Below are positions 10,046-22,335 of a stretch of 64,000 bases of DNA, in pieces. This DNA is from Antilocapra americana (taxonomy: Eukaryota; Chordata; Mammalia; Artiodactyla; Antilocapridae): contig ML664161.1 of NCBI GenBank assembly GCA_007570785.1, forward strand, positions 47,801,491 through 47,865,490. The letters run 5' to 3'. Position 1 is the stretch's first letter; each line of letters opens with the position of its first letter. The notes under the pieces are model-generated. The model did not search any database, was not told the origin of the DNA, and saw only the letters and a list, made by a program, of their open reading frames with translations. Position numbers and translations under genes: made by a program.

Positions 10046-12255
10046 ACCACATTAGAACAAGCAAAACATTAAAGCAAAAACAAGACCTAGAGCTGATTGT
10101 GATTCAGATCATGAACTACTTATTGCCAAATTCAGACGTGAATTGAAGAAAGTGGGGAAAACCACTAGACCATTCAGGTATGGCCTAAATCAAATCCCTT
10201 ATGATTATACAGTGGATGTAAGAAATAGATTTAAGGGACTAGATCTGATCAACAGAGTGCCTGATGAACTATGGATATCACTAATGATTTGTGACATTGT
10301 AAAGGAGACAGGGATCAAGACAGTCCTCAAGTAAAAAAAAAATGCAAAAAAGGCAAAATGGCTGTCTGAGGAGGCCTTACAAATAGCTGTGAAAAGAAGA
10401 GAAGTGAAAAGCAAAGACAAAAAATAAGATATCCCATCTGAATTCAGAGTTCCAAGAATAGCAAGGCTATCTTTGGAAAGTCTTCCTTAGTGATCAATGC
10501 AAAGAAATAGAGGAATACAATAGAATGGGAAAGACTAGAGATCTCTTCAAGAAAATGAGAGATACCAAGGGAACATTTCATGCAAAGATGGGCTCAATAA
10601 AGGACAGAAATGGTATGGACCTAACAGAAGCAGAAGATATTAAGAAGAGATGGCAAGAATACACAGAAGAACTGTACAAAAAAATCTTCACGACCCAGAT
10701 AATCACAATGGTGTGATCACTCACTTACAGCCAGACATCCTGGAATGCGAAGTCAAGTGGGCCTTAGAAAGCATCACTATGAACAAAGCTAGTGGAGGTG
10801 ATGGAATTCTAGTTGAGCTATTTCAAATCCTGAAAAATGATGCTGTGAAAGTGCTGCACTCAATATGTCAGCAAAGATGGAAAACAGCAGTGGCCACAGG
10901 ACTGGAAAAGGTCAGTTTTTATTCCTATCCCAAAGAAAGGCAATAGCAAAGAATGCTCAAACTACCTCACAATTGCACTCATCTCACATGCTAGTAAAGT
11001 AGTGTTCAAAATTCTCTAAGCCAGGCTTCAGCAATACATGAACTGTGAACTTCCCGATATTCAAGCTGGTTTTAGAAAAGGCAGAGGAACCAGAGATCAA
11101 ATTGCCAACATCCTCTGGATCACTGCAAAAGCAAGAGAGTTCCAGAAAAACATCTATTTCTGCTTTATTGACTATGGCAAAGCCTTTGACTATGTGGATC
11201 ACAATAAACTGTGGAAAATTCTGAAAGAGATGGGAATACCAGACCACTTGACTTGCCTCTTGAGAAATCTGTATGCAGGTCAGGAAGCAACAGTTAGAAC
11301 TAGACATGGAACAACAGACTGGTTCCAAATAGGAAAAGGAGTACCTCAAGGCTGTACATTGTCACCCTGCTTATTTAACTTATATGCAGAGTACATCATG
11401 AGAAACGCTGGGCTGGAGGAAGCACAAGCTGGAATCAAGGTTGCTGGGAGAAATAGCAATAACCTTAGGTTAGCAGATGACACCACCCTTATGGCAGAAA
11501 GTGAAGAATAACTAAAGAGCCTCTTGATGAAAGTGAATGAAAAGAGTGAAAAAGTTGGCTTAAAGCTCAACATTCAGAAAACTAAGATCATGGCATCTGG
11601 TCCCATCACTTCATGGTAAATAGATGGGGAAACAGTGGAAACAGTGTCAGACTTTATTTTTGGGGGCTCCAAAATCACTGTAGGTAGTGACTTATTCACG
11701 TAATTAAAAGACACTACTCCTTGGAAGGAAAGTTATGACCAACCTAGACAGGATATTAAAAAGCAGAGACATTACTATGTCAACAAAGGCCCGTCTAGTT
11801 AAGGCTATGGTTTTTCCAGTGGTCATGTGTGGATGTGAGAATTGGACTATAAAGAAAGTTGAGCACCCAAGAATTGGTGCTTTTGAGCTGTAGTGTTGGA
11901 GAAGACTCTTGAGAGTCCCTTGGATTGCAAGGAGATCCAACCAGTCCAACCTAAAGGAGATCAGTCCTGGGTGTTCATTGGAAGGACTGATATTGAAGCT
12001 GAAACGCCAATACTTTGGCCAGTGATGCAAAGGGCTGACTTATTTGAAGAAAACCCTGATGCAGGGAAGGACTGAGGGCAGGAGGAGAAGGGCACAACAG
12101 AGGATGGGATGGTTGGATGGCATCACCAACTCAACGGACATGAGTTTGGGTAAACTCTGGGAGTTGGTTATGAAGGGATGCCTGGTGTGCTGCAGTTCAT
12201 GGGGTCACAAAGAATCAGACACGTCTGAGCCTCTGAACTAAACTGAACCACATTA
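10046..12255 (+). mobile_element. BovB (RTE) LINE, 5'-truncated, with TSD
   Basis: A BovB copy runs 10055-12246 between 9-bp TSDs accacatta (10046-10054, 12247-12255). It starts near the end of the endonuclease domain, spans the linker and reverse transcriptase, and ends at the 'ctgaactaaactga' terminus. Frames at 10525-10946 and 11038-11511 hold recognisable pieces. RT block A (FIDYGKAFDYVDH) and block B (GVPQGCTLSPCLFNLY) are present. The catalytic YADD reads LADD (about 11470), and a stop follows at ESEE. Downstream frames are broken. It is a dead copy. Confidence 0.93.
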
Positions 12256-13486
12256 AAAAGAAAATGTCAAAATCAGTAGTGACTAGTATTTTCTTCATAT
12301 TTGGCTTACATTTTTGCAGTGCTTCCTTGGATAATTTCTGCTTTCTTAAGGAAGGCTAGGTTATGAAGGAGGAAAAGCACTAAAAGGTTATTTGAGAACA
12401 TGTTTTGACATATACTATATATTAATTGCCTGGCACAGTGCAGGAACTCAATAAACATTAGTTAATTTCCATAAAATATGCTTTCCACTATGCTATACAC
12501 CAAAAACTAACACAATAGAGCAAATAAACTATACTTCAATAATAAAAAAAAAAAGAAACAAAAGGGTTCTTGGGATTCAGAGAATTAAGACTTTGACTTT
12601 TCTGGTGGATCTTGTCATTCATATTCTTTCTTGCTTCTCTAGTCTTTGTCCAATATGTGGTTTCCTGTCACCTTGGTAGAGACTGTGTAAGGAGAAACTA
12701 ATGTCTGTAAAGTGATCTCTAGTACCTATTGGATTTTCTCCCATTATTTAATGCTTCCACAGGTGATTGAAGGTTGTGAAGAATCCACAGGGATTCTTCA
12801 AGGTTACTGGGATGTCATCCAGTCGGCTGGGAAGATCTTTGCCTTTGTGTTTCTCTGACTTACTCTGGCTCTTTCTGTCACCTTATAGTTGGAAGCTTGT
12901 CTTAGTCTATCCCTTAGCATAAAGGTGTGCAGAGTTAATGATGAGTAAACAATATACATTTTATGTATTTTACAGGTAATTACCTTTCTTTTTCTTCTTA
13001 GGTGGAACAATCTGACTGTGCTCACAACTGTTATTTGAATACATTAAAAAAAATTGCTTTAGCCATTATTTCAAGCACTTGTAAAGTTGCCCCCTAAGAA
13101 TCCAGCTAAAAGGTCTATGCATTTCGATTCATGGCAGTGCTTCTGGGCATTCTCCTGTTTGAGAAAAACATAAATACCTGCCAAGGTGCAATGGGCAGTT
13201 TTGGAGAAGTAATGATCACTCTGTTCCAATCAGTCTTATGCAAGTCTATTGTTTAATTCTCTGATTGGAAGCAATTGCATGCAGAAGACACAGAAAAGCC
13301 CTCTGGCATGAAAGGCTGTTTCCCAACACTGCTGCCCCATTGAGTAGATCACATTTGCAAAAAATAGTTAGATACCTGACTTTCTCTGTATTGTTCCTAC
13401 TTCTCTATAAGGGGAACAATACAGCACTCTAGTTAAGGGCGGTAATTTTAACCTTATTTGAAACTGGATCAGGTCTTGCATTCTAT
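12256..13486. other. Unassigned; short L2/MIR-like relic
   Basis: 'attgcctggcacagtgcagg' followed by 'aactcaataaacattag' (12426-12466) is typical of the end of an L2 or MIR. The rest shows no gene or nameable repeat. Confidence 0.35.
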
Positions 13487-13754
13487 CTTTAAACTGTGGG
13501 GGGGGGGTGTTGGGTGGGGTAGGTGGGTGCTAAGTTGGTTCAGCAATGTCCAGCTCTTTGCAATCCCATGGACTGTTGCCCGCTATGCTCCTCTGTCCAT
13601 GTGATTCTCCAGGCAAGAATACTGGAGTGGGTTACCATACCCTCCTCCAGGGGATCTTCCTGACCTAGGGATTGAAGCTACATCTCTTACGTCTCTTGTG
13701 TTGGCAGGTGGGTTCTTTACCATAGTGCCAACTAGGAAGCCCCTTTAAATTGTG
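13487..13754 (-). repeat. Bov-tA SINE with TSD
   Basis: Reverse-complement Bov-tA, with a G-rich run (nine G at 13499-13507) where the tail should be, occupies 13499-13742. The TSD is ctttaaactgtg (13487-13498) and ctttaaattgtg (13743-13754), one mismatch. Confidence 0.9.
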
Positions 13755-13903
13755 TGATACCAGTCACATTTCTTAAGTGTTTTGAGCTTCAGCTTCCTCA
13801 TCTATTCAGTCCTTAACTCAGTCATCTTACAAGTTAAATGACCAGCTCTACACACAGATGGACATACAGTAAACCATTGCATGGCCTGACTATTAAGACT
13901 AAT

Positions 13904-14303
13904 NNNNNNNNNNNNNNNNNNNNNNNNNNNNNNNNNNNNNNNNNNNNNNNNNNNNNNNNNNNNNNNNNNNNNNNNNNNNNNNNNNNNNNNNNNNNNNNNN
14001 NNNNNNNNNNNNNNNNNNNNNNNNNNNNNNNNNNNNNNNNNNNNNNNNNNNNNNNNNNNNNNNNNNNNNNNNNNNNNNNNNNNNNNNNNNNNNNNNNNNN
14101 NNNNNNNNNNNNNNNNNNNNNNNNNNNNNNNNNNNNNNNNNNNNNNNNNNNNNNNNNNNNNNNNNNNNNNNNNNNNNNNNNNNNNNNNNNNNNNNNNNNN
14201 NNNNNNNNNNNNNNNNNNNNNNNNNNNNNNNNNNNNNNNNNNNNNNNNNNNNNNNNNNNNNNNNNNNNNNNNNNNNNNNNNNNNNNNNNNNNNNNNNNNN
14301 NNN
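13904..14303. other. Assembly gap (400 N)
   Basis: Exactly 400 unknown bases. The string aagactaat occurs just left of the gap and again just right of it after an A run. The open frame that crosses it is meaningless. Confidence 0.99.
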
Positions 14304-15237
14304 AAAAAAGACTAATGTTTCGTTTTCATCTGCAAAATTGTTCTAAAGTTGTCTCATGAGTGTTTTAAGTTCCACATTTGAATGTAAATCCCTATAGCTA
14401 CAAGTAGTTGTTCAATATGGTTTATGTCCTAAGATGGGAAAATTGATGAAAGCAGGTAGGAAGGAAATTATAGGTCTTGTGCTACAATTGTTTCTTCTCA
14501 TAGTTGTGGTGAGTTATTTTGAGACACCGTATTATCTTACCAGGTTGCTGCTACAATTAAGGACAAGTATTTGGAAGAATGGCCTTTGAGGTAGCAGTGC
14601 TGATCATAGTTATGGAATTTGATGTTTCTTGAGGCCAAGTTGTCTATGGAGCCAGGTGGTTGAAACTAGAGCCCTCTTCTCATAAGATCCACACTCTGGT
14701 TGAACCACTGCTTTCTGAAAGCTGTTGCCTTTGGTACAAGTTGACTTGCACGAAAAAAGAGCCAGAAAAGTCATTAGAGTTCATGAGTTCAGGGAGACCA
14801 CAGAAGGGTTTTGACTGAGCTTTCTTCATTGTCCATGACTAGCTGTTGAGTTTTGTAGGCTTAGGATATGATGTGGTTTCTCAGACTGACTAAAGTTGGA
14901 TGAATTGTAACTTTAAATTAGCCAGAGGACAGGGTGACATTTTTTTTCTTTTTTGATATTTTATTTTCAGTTTCAGTTTTTCTATTTCTAGATGAACTCC
15001 TTTAATCATATGGAAGGACTTGAATATTTTTTTTTTAAAACAAGGAGAATAGAGGGGTCCAAAACCAAGAATGGTAAAAATATTCTCATATCTTGTTGAT
15101 TCTGACCAAAAAGCCAAAAAGATACCAAGCCCCAAATGACCAATAAAAACAAGTATTTATTGAATTATGACCCCATAAGTTTAAAAGGCAATTCTTGCTT
15201 GTTTTATTCATGTATATAACATGTATGTACGTGTGCA
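14304..15237. other. No recognised gene
   Basis: Starts with an A run, then low-repeat sequence with no convincing frame. Confidence 0.3.
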
Positions 15238-15441
15238 TGCTTAGTCACTCAGTCATGTCCAACTCTTTGTGACCCAATGAACTGTAGTCTGCCAGGCTTC
15301 TCTGTCCATAGAATTCTCCAGGCAAGAATACTGGAGTGGGAAGCCATTTCCTTCTCCAGGGGATCTTCCCAACCCAGGGGTCCAATGTGGTTTCCTGGAT
15401 TGCAGGCAGGTTCTTTACATCTGAGTCACCAGAGGAGCCCA
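15238..15441 (-). repeat. Bov-tA SINE
   Basis: 'cttagtcactcagtcatgtcc' to 'gagtcaccagaggagccc' is a nearly complete reverse-complement Bov-tA. The flanks both contain tataacat, but an exact TSD is unclear. Confidence 0.9.
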
Positions 15442-15462
15442 TATAATATTTATAACATATGT

Positions 15463-15463
15463 G

Positions 15464-15504
<41 letters not shown>
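15463..15504. repeat. Compound (TA)n(TG)n microsatellite
   Basis: About ten TA units are followed by eleven GT units directly downstream of the Bov-tA SINE, within a wider AT-rich alternating tract to about 15545. Confidence 0.95.
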
Positions 15505-15629
15505 ACTTATATATAATATAAACATACATATAATATTATATATATGACTTAAAGCAATGATTTGTACATAATGAGTAACCAGTAACTCCTACCTCCTGTT
15601 GTTACCTGTACTGTTACTGAATTCTCTTG

Positions 15630-15800
15630 GTATGTACTATGAGCTTAATTAAATGGAATATTAATTACTCCACTTTACAGATGTGAGCACTGAGAATGAG
15701 AGAAGTTAAATAACTCGCGTGCTCGAGAACTCTAACTGAGTAAGCAGGCAGGATACATTGCAGTGCAACCTCTATTACAGTTAAGTGCATGTTTTTACCT
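15630..15800 (+). repeat. MIR-like relic
   Basis: 'tactccactttacagatgtg', 'gcactgagaatgagagaagt' and 'taaataactcgcgtgct' follow the MIR core order. Divergence is high. Confidence 0.5.
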
Positions 15801-16404
15801 CCTACACTATACTTCCTCTCAGACCAGCATTTGAGTTGGTGAATTTGTCCTAATCCAAGTTCTGATCCTCAGTTCTATACACTCAAAAATACGATCTGTC
15901 AGCACACCAAGAGTGGGTTTACTATCTAGGTTCACAGAGACCAGTGCATAATACAGAGAATTTATTTTTTAATTTGATGTGTGTGAATTAGTTATTTTTT
16001 TCCCTATGGAAAGTTACAAAAGCCCAGACACAATACAAGCTGCCTTATGCCAAACAGAATAAACCAATATAAAAACCGCTAGCTTCCATAACTGGAAAGA
16101 ACACTGCTGCCTTCAGAGACAGCTGGATTCAGATATAAGATTAAGTAGTATAGATACTAACCTATCTGTTGGCATTGTTTTCCTCTGCATTAGCTTTGCT
16201 CTCAGTCAAGTAAATATGGCAGAGTTGACTATGGAACTCCAGACTTATGTTCTAGCCATTTAGCAACTGTCATAAAGAACATGTCTCATTCCAAATATTT
16301 GCAAATAGTTCTAGTGGCAGTCTTGGGGCTGATTCTTATTGGTCTAGATTTTGTCTCTTAACATCACTCAACCAAGCACAGAAACTTGGATTTGTCTAGG
16401 CCTA

Positions 16405-16552
16405 AGTCAAGATCCCCTGGAGAAGCGAATGGCAACCCACTCCAGTATTCTCCCCTGGAGAAGCCCCATGGACAGAGGAGCCTGGTAAGCCACGGTTCAT
16501 GGGGTCACAAAGAGTCAGACATGACTGAGTCACTAACACAAACACACACACT
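16405..16552 (+). repeat. Bov-tA SINE, 5'-truncated
   Basis: 'gatcccctggagaagcgaatg' through 'gagtcagacatgactgagtc' with a (CA)n tail. The tRNA-like head is missing. Confidence 0.9.
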
Positions 16553-17005
16553 CAAAATCATGCTCCTAATTTTATGTCTGGAAGGTTGAATTATCCCTCC
16601 ACAAGCATGGATTGAGAAAATAAAAATGCTCTCATCAAAAGAGGCCTGAATGAATGCCAACTCAGCAAGAAGAACAGGTCTCCATACAGTTTGTCACACA
16701 ATCTCAAATGCTAGGCATGTGTAGAGGATTTTTCTAGGTGAGAAGTTGTTCATGGAAAGCTAAATTGCAACCAGATGTTGTTCACTGAGTATGGACCTGA
16801 ACACAGATCCATAGTTGGTTTGAGGTTAAATCTTGTTGAGCTGTGATAGCTGACAAATCTCCATAATGAAGTCATGTTTGGAATACATTTCAGGAAGGTG
16901 GAGTCTGTGGACCAGGGAAGAAATCCTCTTTGACTGCCATTAGTTGTGGGACTACTAGAGGTCTTTCACCTCTTTGTTCCACCAGTTTCTGTACTCTACA
17001 CTGAC
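16553..17005. other. No recognised gene or repeat
   Basis: Low-repeat sequence with no significant frame. Confidence 0.3.
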
Positions 17006-17123
17006 TGTGTTAGTTAGGTTCTCCAGAGAGACAGAACCAATAGGTGTATATTTATATTGGTAAATATAAGATAATTATTATAAAGAATTGACTCATGCAA
17101 TTATGGAGGCTAAAAAGTCTCAA
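17006..17123 (+). repeat. Left part of an old repeat split by BovB
   Basis: 'gttctccagagagacagaacc' and 'aatatgcaattatggaggct'-type sequence are the start of a widespread old mammalian repeat (family not assigned). The matching right part is at 18765-19212. Confidence 0.55.
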
Positions 17124-18764
17124 GCAATGCCCACAGGACTGGAAAAGGTCAGTTTTCATTCCAGCCTCAAAGAAAAGCAATGCCAAAGAAGGCTCAAACT
17201 ACTGCACAATTGCACTTATCTCACACGCTAGTAACAGAGAAGGCAGTGGCACCCCACTCCAGTACTCTTGCCTGGAAACTCCCATGAATGGAGGAGCCTG
17301 GTAGGCTGCAGTCCATGGGGTCGCAAAGAGTCGGACACGACTGAGCGACTTCACTTTCACTTTTCACTTTCATGCATTGGATAAGGAAATGGCAACCCAT
17401 TCCAGTGTTCTTGCCTGGAGAATCCCAGGGATGGAAGAGCCTGGTGGGCTGCTGTCTATGGGATTGCACAGAGTTGGACACAACTGAAGCGACTTAGCAG
17501 CAGCAGCAGCACATGCTAGTAAAGTAATGCTCAAAATTCTCCAAGCCAGGCTTCAGCAATACATGAACCGTGAACTTCCAGATACTCAAGCTGGTTTTAG
17601 AAAAAGCAGAGGAACCAGAGATCAAATTGCCAACATCTGCTGGATCATCGCAAAAGCAAGAGATTTCCAGAAAAACATCTACTTCTGCTTTATTGACTAT
17701 GCCAAAGCCTTTGACTGTGTGGATCACAATAAACTGGAAAATTCTGAAAGAGATGAGAATACCAGACCACTTGACATGCCTCTTGAGAAACCTGTATGCA
17801 AGTCAATCCAGTTAGAATTGGACATGGAACAACAAACTGATTCCAAATAGGAAAAAGGCTGTATATTGTCATCCTGCTTATTTAACTTATATGCAGAGTA
17901 CATCATGAGAAACACTGGGCTAGGAAAAGCACAAGCTGGAATCAAGATTGCCAGGAGAAATATCAATAACCTCAGATATGCAGATGACACCACCCTTATG
18001 GCAGAAAGTGAAGAAGGACTAAAGAGCCTCTTGACGAAAGTGAAAGAAGAGAGTGAAAAAGTTCCCTTGAAGCTCAACATTCAGAAAACTAAGATCATGG
18101 CATCTCGTCCCATCACTTCTTGGCAAATGGACAGGGAGACAGTGGAAACAGTTGCTGACTTTATTTTTCTGGTCTCCAAAGTCACTGCAGATGGTGACTT
18201 CAGCCATAAAATTAAAAGACACTTACTCCTTGGAAGGAAAGTTATGACCAACCTAGACAGCATATTAAAAAGCAGGGACATTTCTTTACCAAGAAAGGTC
18301 TGTCTAGTCAAGTCTATGGTTTTTCCAGTAGTCATATATGAATGTGAGAGTTGGACTATAAGATAGCTGAGCATCGAAGCATTGATGCTTTTGAACTGTG
18401 GTGTTGAAGCAGGCTATTGAGAGTCCCTTGGACTGCAAGGAGTTATAACCAGTCCATCCTAAAGGAAATAAGTCCTGAATATTCATTGGAAGGACTGATG
18501 TTGAACTGGAACTCTAATACTTTGGCCACCTGATGCGAAGAGCTGACTCATTTGAAAAGACCCTGATGCTGGGAAAGATTGAGGGCAGAAGGGAATGACA
18601 GAGGACGAGAGGGTTGGATGGTATCACCGACTCAATAGATATGAATTTGGGTAAACTCTGGGAGCTGATGATGAACAGGGAGGCTTGGTGTGCTGTGGTC
18701 ATGGAGTCACAAAGAGTGGGACACGACTGAGAGACTGAACTGAACTGAACTGACGAAGTTTCAA
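17115..18764 (+). mobile_element. BovB LINE fragment with TSD, interrupted by Bov-A2
   Basis: BovB occupies 17124-18755 between TSDs aagtctcaa (17115-17123) and aagtttcaa (18756-18764). It starts within the RT domain (from the 'actggaaaaggtcagttttc' region) and ends at the usual 'ctgaactgaactga' terminus. Frame 17527-17850 carries block A (FIDYAKAFDCVDH); frame 17866-18366 carries YADDTTLM and the C-terminal domain. Bases of the GVPQGC block are deleted near 17850, shifting the frame, so the copy is dead. A Bov-A2 SINE lies at 17235-17509. Confidence 0.92.
17222..17522 (+). repeat. Bov-A2 SINE (two Bov-A units) with TSD, inside BovB
   Basis: Two Bov-A monomers are joined by a 'ttcactttcacttttcac' linker and followed by a CAG/GCA repeat tail (17235-17509). 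The TSD is cacacgctagtaa (17222-17234) and cacatgctagtaa (17510-17522), one mismatch; both copies are BovB sequence. Confidence 0.95.
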
Positions 18765-19212
18765 AATAAGCAGGGTGAGTTGGCAAGGTAAGGACCCAGG
18801 AGAACCAATGATTTTTTTCCAATATGAGTCCAAAGACCTGTAGAGTAGGGGAATCTACAGTGTAGTTCCATTTGGAAGGCTGGCAGGTTCAAGTCCCAGG
18901 ATGAGCCAAAGATTCAGTTCAAATCCTAAGACAGGAAAAGTCTTTGTACAAAGACTGTCCCAGTTTGAAAGCAGTCAAGTAGAAGAATTTTCCCTTGCTT
19001 GGGAGAGGGTCAGCCTTTTTGTTCTATTCAAACTTTTAACTAATTGGTTGAGGCCTACTGATATTAAGGAGGGAAACCTGCTTTACTCTGTCTACAAATT
19101 TAAATATTAATTTTATCTAAAATATTCTCATAGAAACACCAAGAATAACATTTGACCAAATATCTGGATATCTCATGGCTCAGTCAGGTTAACTTGTAAA
19201 ATTAACCATCAG
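18765..19212 (+). repeat. Right part of the old repeat split by BovB
   Basis: 'gacccaggagaaccaatgat', 'ggaaggctggcaggttcaag', 'tttttgttctattcaaactt', 'ttgaccaaatatctggatat' and 'aaaattaaccatc' follow the order of the repeat begun at 17006. Joined across BovB they make one element. Confidence 0.55.
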
Positions 19213-20035
19213 GCTAACCATTCCCCTTTTCTTGCCAAGACGCAGTAAAGAACAGGTTTCCACTTTACTAAATGTTGATGATTGCTCACATCTCTCTTTC
19301 TCATTAGAAACAAGGCAACTTGTTTAAAATTTTGAATCTGTCTACTCTTTAACAAAAATTTTAGGAGTGAGCTCTTGGTTTACTTCCTCACGTGGCTCTC
19401 TGGAATTTCTAATATTTAATTCATAGACTGCATTACTTATTTCCAGGTTTTCAGAAGTCCTCATGGTAAAAACCATATTTAGTTTGTGCTAAATGAAGTG
19501 ATACATGCTGGGTGAGCAGGGGCATCATGTACAGTGAAGAGCTTCAAATCCAATTAGTAGCCGAAATGGCTGCAAGCAGAATTATTGGTAAATGTGATTA
19601 AGTAAAATCTAGCAATATGGTTAACATTTCATAAAAATAACAGGTGACTTACTAATGATATTAATATGGAAGGTCTTTTTTTTTAATGTCACTAGTGTGT
19701 TACATTGAAAAATGTTTGGAAAGACATAACTTGCATTAATTTGGATTTGAAACATTCCTATGTTATATTCTTTAGACATATAAAGAGAAAAAATATTTGT
19801 TTACTTTTATCAAAAGCATAATAATTTCTTGGATAGTATATAATTATATCTATAATACATAATAATTACGTAATAAAAGCAAAACAATATTTACTTTCTT
19901 GGAGGAGGGAAGGAGAAGTTATGGGTTTGAGAAGTCCAACTTGGATAGGGTTCAGAGATGTTTGCTTTGTTTTTGTATCTCACAGCTTATATGTCATGTA
20001 CATTTTTATACTAAAATTATGTGGTATAAAACTTT
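19213..20035. other. AT-rich, no recognised gene
   Basis: No frame or repeat could be assigned. Confidence 0.3.
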
Positions 20036-20415
20036 ATTTATTTTTAATTGGAGGATAATTGCTTTACAATATTGCATTGGTTTCTGCCATACATCAGCAT
20101 GAATCAGCCATGGGTATATATATGTCCCCTCCTCATGAACCTCCCTCCCACCTCCCACCCCATCCCACTCCTCTAGATTGTCACAGACCACACGTGAGCT
20201 CCCTAAGTCATACAACAAATTCCTACTGGCTGGTGAGCTACAGTCCGGAGGTTGCAGAGAGTCAGACAACTGAGCGATGAGACTAACACTTCTAACTAAT
20301 GTATGTTTCAGTGCTTCTCTCTTAATGCGGCCCCCCTTCTTCCCCTTCTGTGTCCACAAGTCTGTTCTCTGTGTCTGTGTCTGTATCACTGCCCTACAAA
20401 CAGGTTCACCAGTAC
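20036..20415 (-). repeat. Ruminant L1 3' end with embedded Bov-tA fragment
   Basis: 'aattggaggataattgcttt', 'gcattggtttctgccataca' and 'cctcccacctcccacccc' are the reverse complement of the bovine-type L1 3' UTR. It resumes at about 20300 ('tgtgtccacaagtctgttct'). A plus-strand Bov-tA remnant interrupts it at 20231-20290. Confidence 0.75.
20231..20290 (+). repeat. Bov-tA 3' fragment
   Basis: Contains 'gagctacagtccggaggttg' and 'agagtcagacaactgagcg', only the 3' part of the SINE. Confidence 0.75.
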
Positions 20416-20429
20416 CATAAAATTATGTA

Positions 20430-20720
20430 CTTTTAAATAACTTTATTGAGTTATAGCAGACTTCATACATTTAGCAGTTTGGTAGGTGTGACATATGCCT
20501 ACATATGTTAAGATCACAACCACTCTGAAGACAGTGGGCACATCGTCATCCCAGGAGTTTACTTCTGTTCCCTTTAATCTCTCCCTTCTGCTTCTCTGTG
20601 TCCTCCACATCTTCAAGCAACCACTGATCTGCTTTCTGTCACTGTAGATTAGATTGCACATTTTCCAGAATTTTATATAAACAGAATCATACATGCATAC
20701 GCATATACTCCTTTTTTCTT
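20430..20720 (-). repeat. L1M 3' region
   Basis: 'aataactttattgagttatag', 'aaccactgatctgctttctg', 'tcactgtagattagattgc' and 'ttatataaacagaatcata' are in L1M order on the reverse strand. Confidence 0.65.
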
Positions 20721-20970
20721 CGATAAGGAAGTCTGACTTTCTTCAGTAGGAATAATTATTTTAAAAAACATAGTTTTCTTGGGATAAAGAATTATAGGTT
20801 GACAAGTTTTGTTTTTTCTTTTGGGGTTTTAAGATATTGCTTTCTTGTCTTTTTGATATTGTTTTCAGTGTGAAATATGCTGCCATCCAAATATGATGTC
20901 AACAGAACTTGTGTGCCCCTGCATATAGCATGTATTTTTTCTGTTTTTAATACTTTTCTTTTATTAATAA

Positions 20971-21271
20971 AGTGAAAATGAGAGCCATTCAGTCGTGTCT
21001 GACTCTGCGACACCATGAACTGTAGCCTGCCTGGCTCTTCTGTCCATGGAATTCTCCAGGCCAGAATACCAGAGTGAGTAGCTGTTCCCTTTATCTTCCC
21101 AACCCAGGAATTGAACCCAGGTCTCCTGCATTGCAGGTGATTTATTTACCAGCTGAGCCATCAGGAAAGCCCAAGAATACTAGAGTGGGTAGCCTATTCC
21201 TTCTCCAGGGTATCTTCCTGATCTAAGAATTGAACTGGGGTCTTCTGCATTGCAGGCAGATTCTTTATCAG
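20971..21271 (-). repeat. Bov-tA dimer-like SINE
   Basis: A full reverse-complement unit (20971-21171, ending 'gagccatcaggaaagcc') is followed at once by a second partial unit (21172-21271, from 'aagaatactagagtgggtagc'). The same composite arrangement occurs at 55402-55697. Confidence 0.88.
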
Positions 21272-21726
21272 AACAATTTGATTTGATGTATTTTCATGTA
21301 GTTTTCCACATTTTTTGTGCTTTTAGTTTTCTGGGTCTGTGCGTTTATAATTCCTTTTTTCTCTTCTCTTCTAATTTGGATTCTAATTGCAAGTATTCGA
21401 GATTGCTTAAATTGCCCCACAGCTTATCAATTCTCTTTTTTTTTTGTACATACAGTTTTATTGTGGATAGTTTTGATTGCAATTTGTATTTGAGTTCACT
21501 AATAATTTTCTTTTGCAATGTGTTTTCTCCCATAACACATCCAGTATTGTTTTCTTCTCAGACATTGTCTTTTCATCTCTAGAAGTCTGATTTGTGCCCA
21601 TTTTTTAAGGCTTTCTATGCCTCTACTTCCTATATTCAGTCTTTCCTCTAGTTCTTAAATTTAGAAAATGCAACTAAAATAACTTGACAGTCTTTTTCTA
21701 CTAATTCTCTCTTTGTGTCATTTCTG

Positions 21727-22335
21727 GGACAGTTTCTTTATTTATTGATGTATAATTGCTATCAAATATTTTGTTAGGTGTACAATACAGTGATTCACAA
21801 TTTTTAAAGGTTATACTTGTTTATATTTTTATAAGATATTGGCTATATTTCCTATTTTGTATGGTGCATCCTTGTAGCTTACTTTATACCTAATAGCTTC
21901 TACCTTTTAATCCCCTACCTCCTATTCTGCCTCTATGTCAACAACTAGCTTATTATCTATATCTGTGAGACTGCTTCTTTTTTTAATAATATTTAATAGA
22001 TTTTTGTATTTTTTAGATTCCACATACAAGTGATATCATACAGTTTTTTTCTTTCTCTGTCTGACTTATTTCACTTAGTATATTTCCCTCCAAGTCCATC
22101 CATGTTGCTACAAATGGCAATATTCTGTTCTTTTTTATGGCTGGGTAGTATTCCATTGTGTGTGAGTGTGTGTATTTTATGTTTGATATATATCCAGGAG
22201 TGGAATCACTGGGTCATATGGTAGTTCTAGTTTTAGTTTTTGAGAAACCTCCATACTGTTTTCCACAGTGACTCTACCAATTTTCCTTTCTACCAGTGGT
22301 GTGCAAGAGTTTGGACATTTTCAGCCGATTGATTC
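21727..22335 (-). repeat. L1 3' end (ORF2 C-terminus and 3' UTR)
   Basis: The reverse complement encodes decayed L1 ORF2 C-terminal sequence. Landmarks on the plus strand are 'tagattccacatacaagtg', 'tccatgttgctacaaatgg' and 'cctccatactgttttccac', followed on the element's 3' side by the UTR. It interrupts the older L1-type repeat. Confidence 0.75.

Noticed and set aside
13838..14359. 173-codon open frame
   Set aside because: Most of it is the run of N; there is no sequence to read.
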